Below are positions 61,819 through 64,000 of a stretch of DNA of 64,000 nucleotides, in pieces; within the stretch, counting starts at the first letter, position 1; each line of letters starts with the position of its first letter. Both the position numbers and the translations under genes were made by a program. Source of the stretch: Caenorhabditis elegans (Eukaryota; Nematoda; Chromadorea; Rhabditida; Rhabditidae); assembly GCF_000002985.6 (NCBI RefSeq), contig NC_003280.10:10350501-10414500 (forward strand). The letters are read 5' to 3'. The notes beneath the pieces were generated by a model. That model was not told where the DNA came from, made no database searches, and worked only from the letters and a program-made list of their open reading frames with translations.

Positions 61819-64000
61819 TTCAACTTACCACTTTATCAATTAATTTATATTTTTTATTTTCTTAAAACAAGCCACGACATTCACTTCTCATCCCTTACAA
61901 TATTTGTTTGTTTAACTATATCTGCCCATTTGCCTTATATGTATTTTTAATGTATTTTAAGCATGTTCCTAAAAAAATCAAAACCCTTTGAAAAAAAAAA
62001 CAAAAAATCTCCTACCAACCAACGCTGACTGACACTTTGATACTCGAGGACCATAGGATGTTCACTCATTTGTTTTTTCCCTTAATTTTCAACTATATAA
62101 TAGTTGCATTCAGTTTCCATTTTTATTTTGTTTTCTTCTTCATCAATCAAATGAAACAAATAACATTTTACTTTCTTTTCAACAAATATTCTTACGGGAT
62201 CTTAACCGGAAATTGCTCGAATTTCCGATTCGGGGACATAATACGAGCATTCGTTAACATTTTTGAAATTTTCCCTACTACTACCACCTCTTCATCCTCC
62301 GTCACGTCATCTCATCCCCCGGTCACACCAATTGATCATTCTGGAGAAGAAGAAGAAGGCGAATTCTTCGGAATTGGCTTGGTGAAATAAGAACAAATTG
62401 TTGTCTACTATGAACAAGATGAGATGAAAATTAAGAGTTGTCACACTATTGAAACAAGTACTCGTTGCAAATTCTGAGGAGACCGGGGTCCCGTGTTGTG
62501 TCTAGGAAGACTTGTCAGTCAACAAATTAGTTTGGAATGATCTATATTGGTCTTGAATAATCTTGGCCCAAAATTATTAATTGTTAACAATTGGGAAATT
62601 TTCTAAATAGTTTTGGAGAGACAAATGCAACCTTGCCTAGGTTTTATAAAGTTTCTTACCCAATTTGAAAACAGTTTCTACGAGAAGGGTTTGAAAAACC
62701 TAAATCTACGCAGAACGATAGAAAAGGAGGAGTTGCTTTGAAACTTTTCCACTTCTGAGACAAAAAAAAGGGGCGCTAGATTAATTGAAAACTAACAAAC
62801 TTCTAGCTAAAAAAGGAGTAGCAACAAATAAGTTCAAATCTCTGAATTTTTTTAAAATATTTGATTTAAAATTATTTAAATATTTGTAACATCGTTCAAC
62901 ACTAGAAGAACAAATAGTTCCCTAACAAACATTTAACAATATTCGTGCGTACAAGGTAGTATTGAGGCATCTTTTGACAACCAGTTTGGTTTTATTAATA
63001 CAACTTCTTAAAAAACAAACTCGACTTCAAAATTTAAGAGCAACGATTTCTGGACAACATAATATATTTGTGTTGTGCTTGTAGTTGTTTTTGGTAATGG
63101 AATTGAATACTGCACTACTTACCCTTCTCTTTTTATATCTTGAAAATATTTTCTCAAAATACGAAAACGAAACTCAAAAACCGACTCAAAAAAGCGGGGC
63201 CATGAATTTTCATTTTGGATCACAAAAACAAACTGTTTCAATTATTAATATTCAAACATTGTAAAGCTCTAAACACTAAACAATTCGTTAAGTCTCTTAA
63301 AAAGTTCAAATTTTCGAAAATTTGCTAATTTTCCCAAATCTTGTCTGAAATTCTCTAAAAATTTAAAACAATTTAGACATTTTTTTGCCAATTTAGATTT
63401 TATTTTGGCATTTTCCAATCTAGTTTTTGACGGTTTGAAATATTTATGAGGGAAAAATAGTTTTTTTGTAATTATTTTTTGGTAACAATTGCTTTTGCCA
63501 TTGAAATCTAGCAAACAAAGTGTTCTCGGAAGTTCCGAGATGTTGATCAGACTTCTACCAAACTGTGGCTGACTCATGTGAAAAAACTAAAATTTCCTGC
63601 AAACCTACGCAAATGCCAACTATAACAATAGCCATTGTTTTTTGTGATTCTCATTGGCAGAGGTGCACAACATCCGGTAACAGTTTTTCTGCAATATCCG
63701 CTTTTATTCAAAATGATGATAACTAAACTTGAGCACAAAGTTCAAAATGTTTCATTGAATAGATCAGAACATTTGAGTTGGCGTAAATAAAAATTGTGAA
63801 ACTGCCAAAAAATGAAGACTGAAATTTGGCATTTGGGTGATAGAAAAGTTGATTTTCTTCAAATTCCGTCTAAAGTTTCTAGAATTGCCGTATTATTAAT
63901 ATGGGACAGGTAGTGAACCGGTATGTGCACGGAATCACTCATTAAAAATTCATTATATATTTAGACATTGAAACCGGATAAACCGGACTGATAGTAATTT
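61819..64000. other. region downstream of the peptide gene
   Basis: It is mostly AT-rich with no firm gene. A plus-strand open frame ends at 62390 and its last 45 codons are unlike the background: Thr/Ser/Pro-rich, then HSGEEEEGEFFGIGLVK. This could be a terminal coding exon of a gene I cannot assemble. ATTGCCGTATTATTAATATG near 63884-63903 resembles a MITE end. Confidence 0.35.

Overview
The window looks like nuclear DNA of a Caenorhabditis nematode, almost certainly C. elegans. It is AT-rich, with compact genes of many short introns (about 45-55 bp) ending in TTTTCAG-type acceptors, likely trans-splice acceptors just before start codons, AATAAA-type poly(A) signals and many small foldback repeats. 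A canonical GAPDH (gpd-1) sits next to an SLC25A33/36-type carrier, and two homeobox genes lie in tandem. From memory this gene order fits the C07E3-T09F3 interval of chromosome II; that placement was not checked by any search. All exon models were built by hand from splice signals and reading-frame continuity.

Left part (1-19.1 kb): a secreted phospholipase A2 (+), a frame-broken F-box-like pseudogene (+), a 1202-residue Pro/Ser/Arg/Tyr-rich repeat protein with a possible N-myristoylation signal (-), a protein tyrosine phosphatase-like gene that has lost its catalytic loop (+), and two tandem homeobox genes (both -), here called ceh-79 and ceh-58. The first of these starts with a tiny exon 1.6 kb upstream of the next.

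Middle (19.1-34.8 kb): no convincing gene. This stretch holds a 22-base G tract, small foldback elements, pyrimidine-rich tracts and a 1.57 kb inverted-repeat element with TTA target-site duplications that carries a tRNA-like sequence in each arm.

Gene cluster (34.8-48.7 kb, all +): a C2H2 zinc-finger gene, the SLC25 mitochondrial nucleotide carrier, gpd-1, a small putative mitochondrial protein, and a protein with three RNase H-like domains. The last two look like an SL2-type operon. The zinc-finger protein and the ceh-58 homeodomain protein begin with the same roughly 42-residue module, interrupted by an intron at the same position and phase and ending in CPxC. This is the most interesting feature seen.

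Right part (48.7-64 kb): AT-rich and almost gene-free, with several foldback elements, until a small secreted peptide precursor gene at 61.1-61.8 kb.
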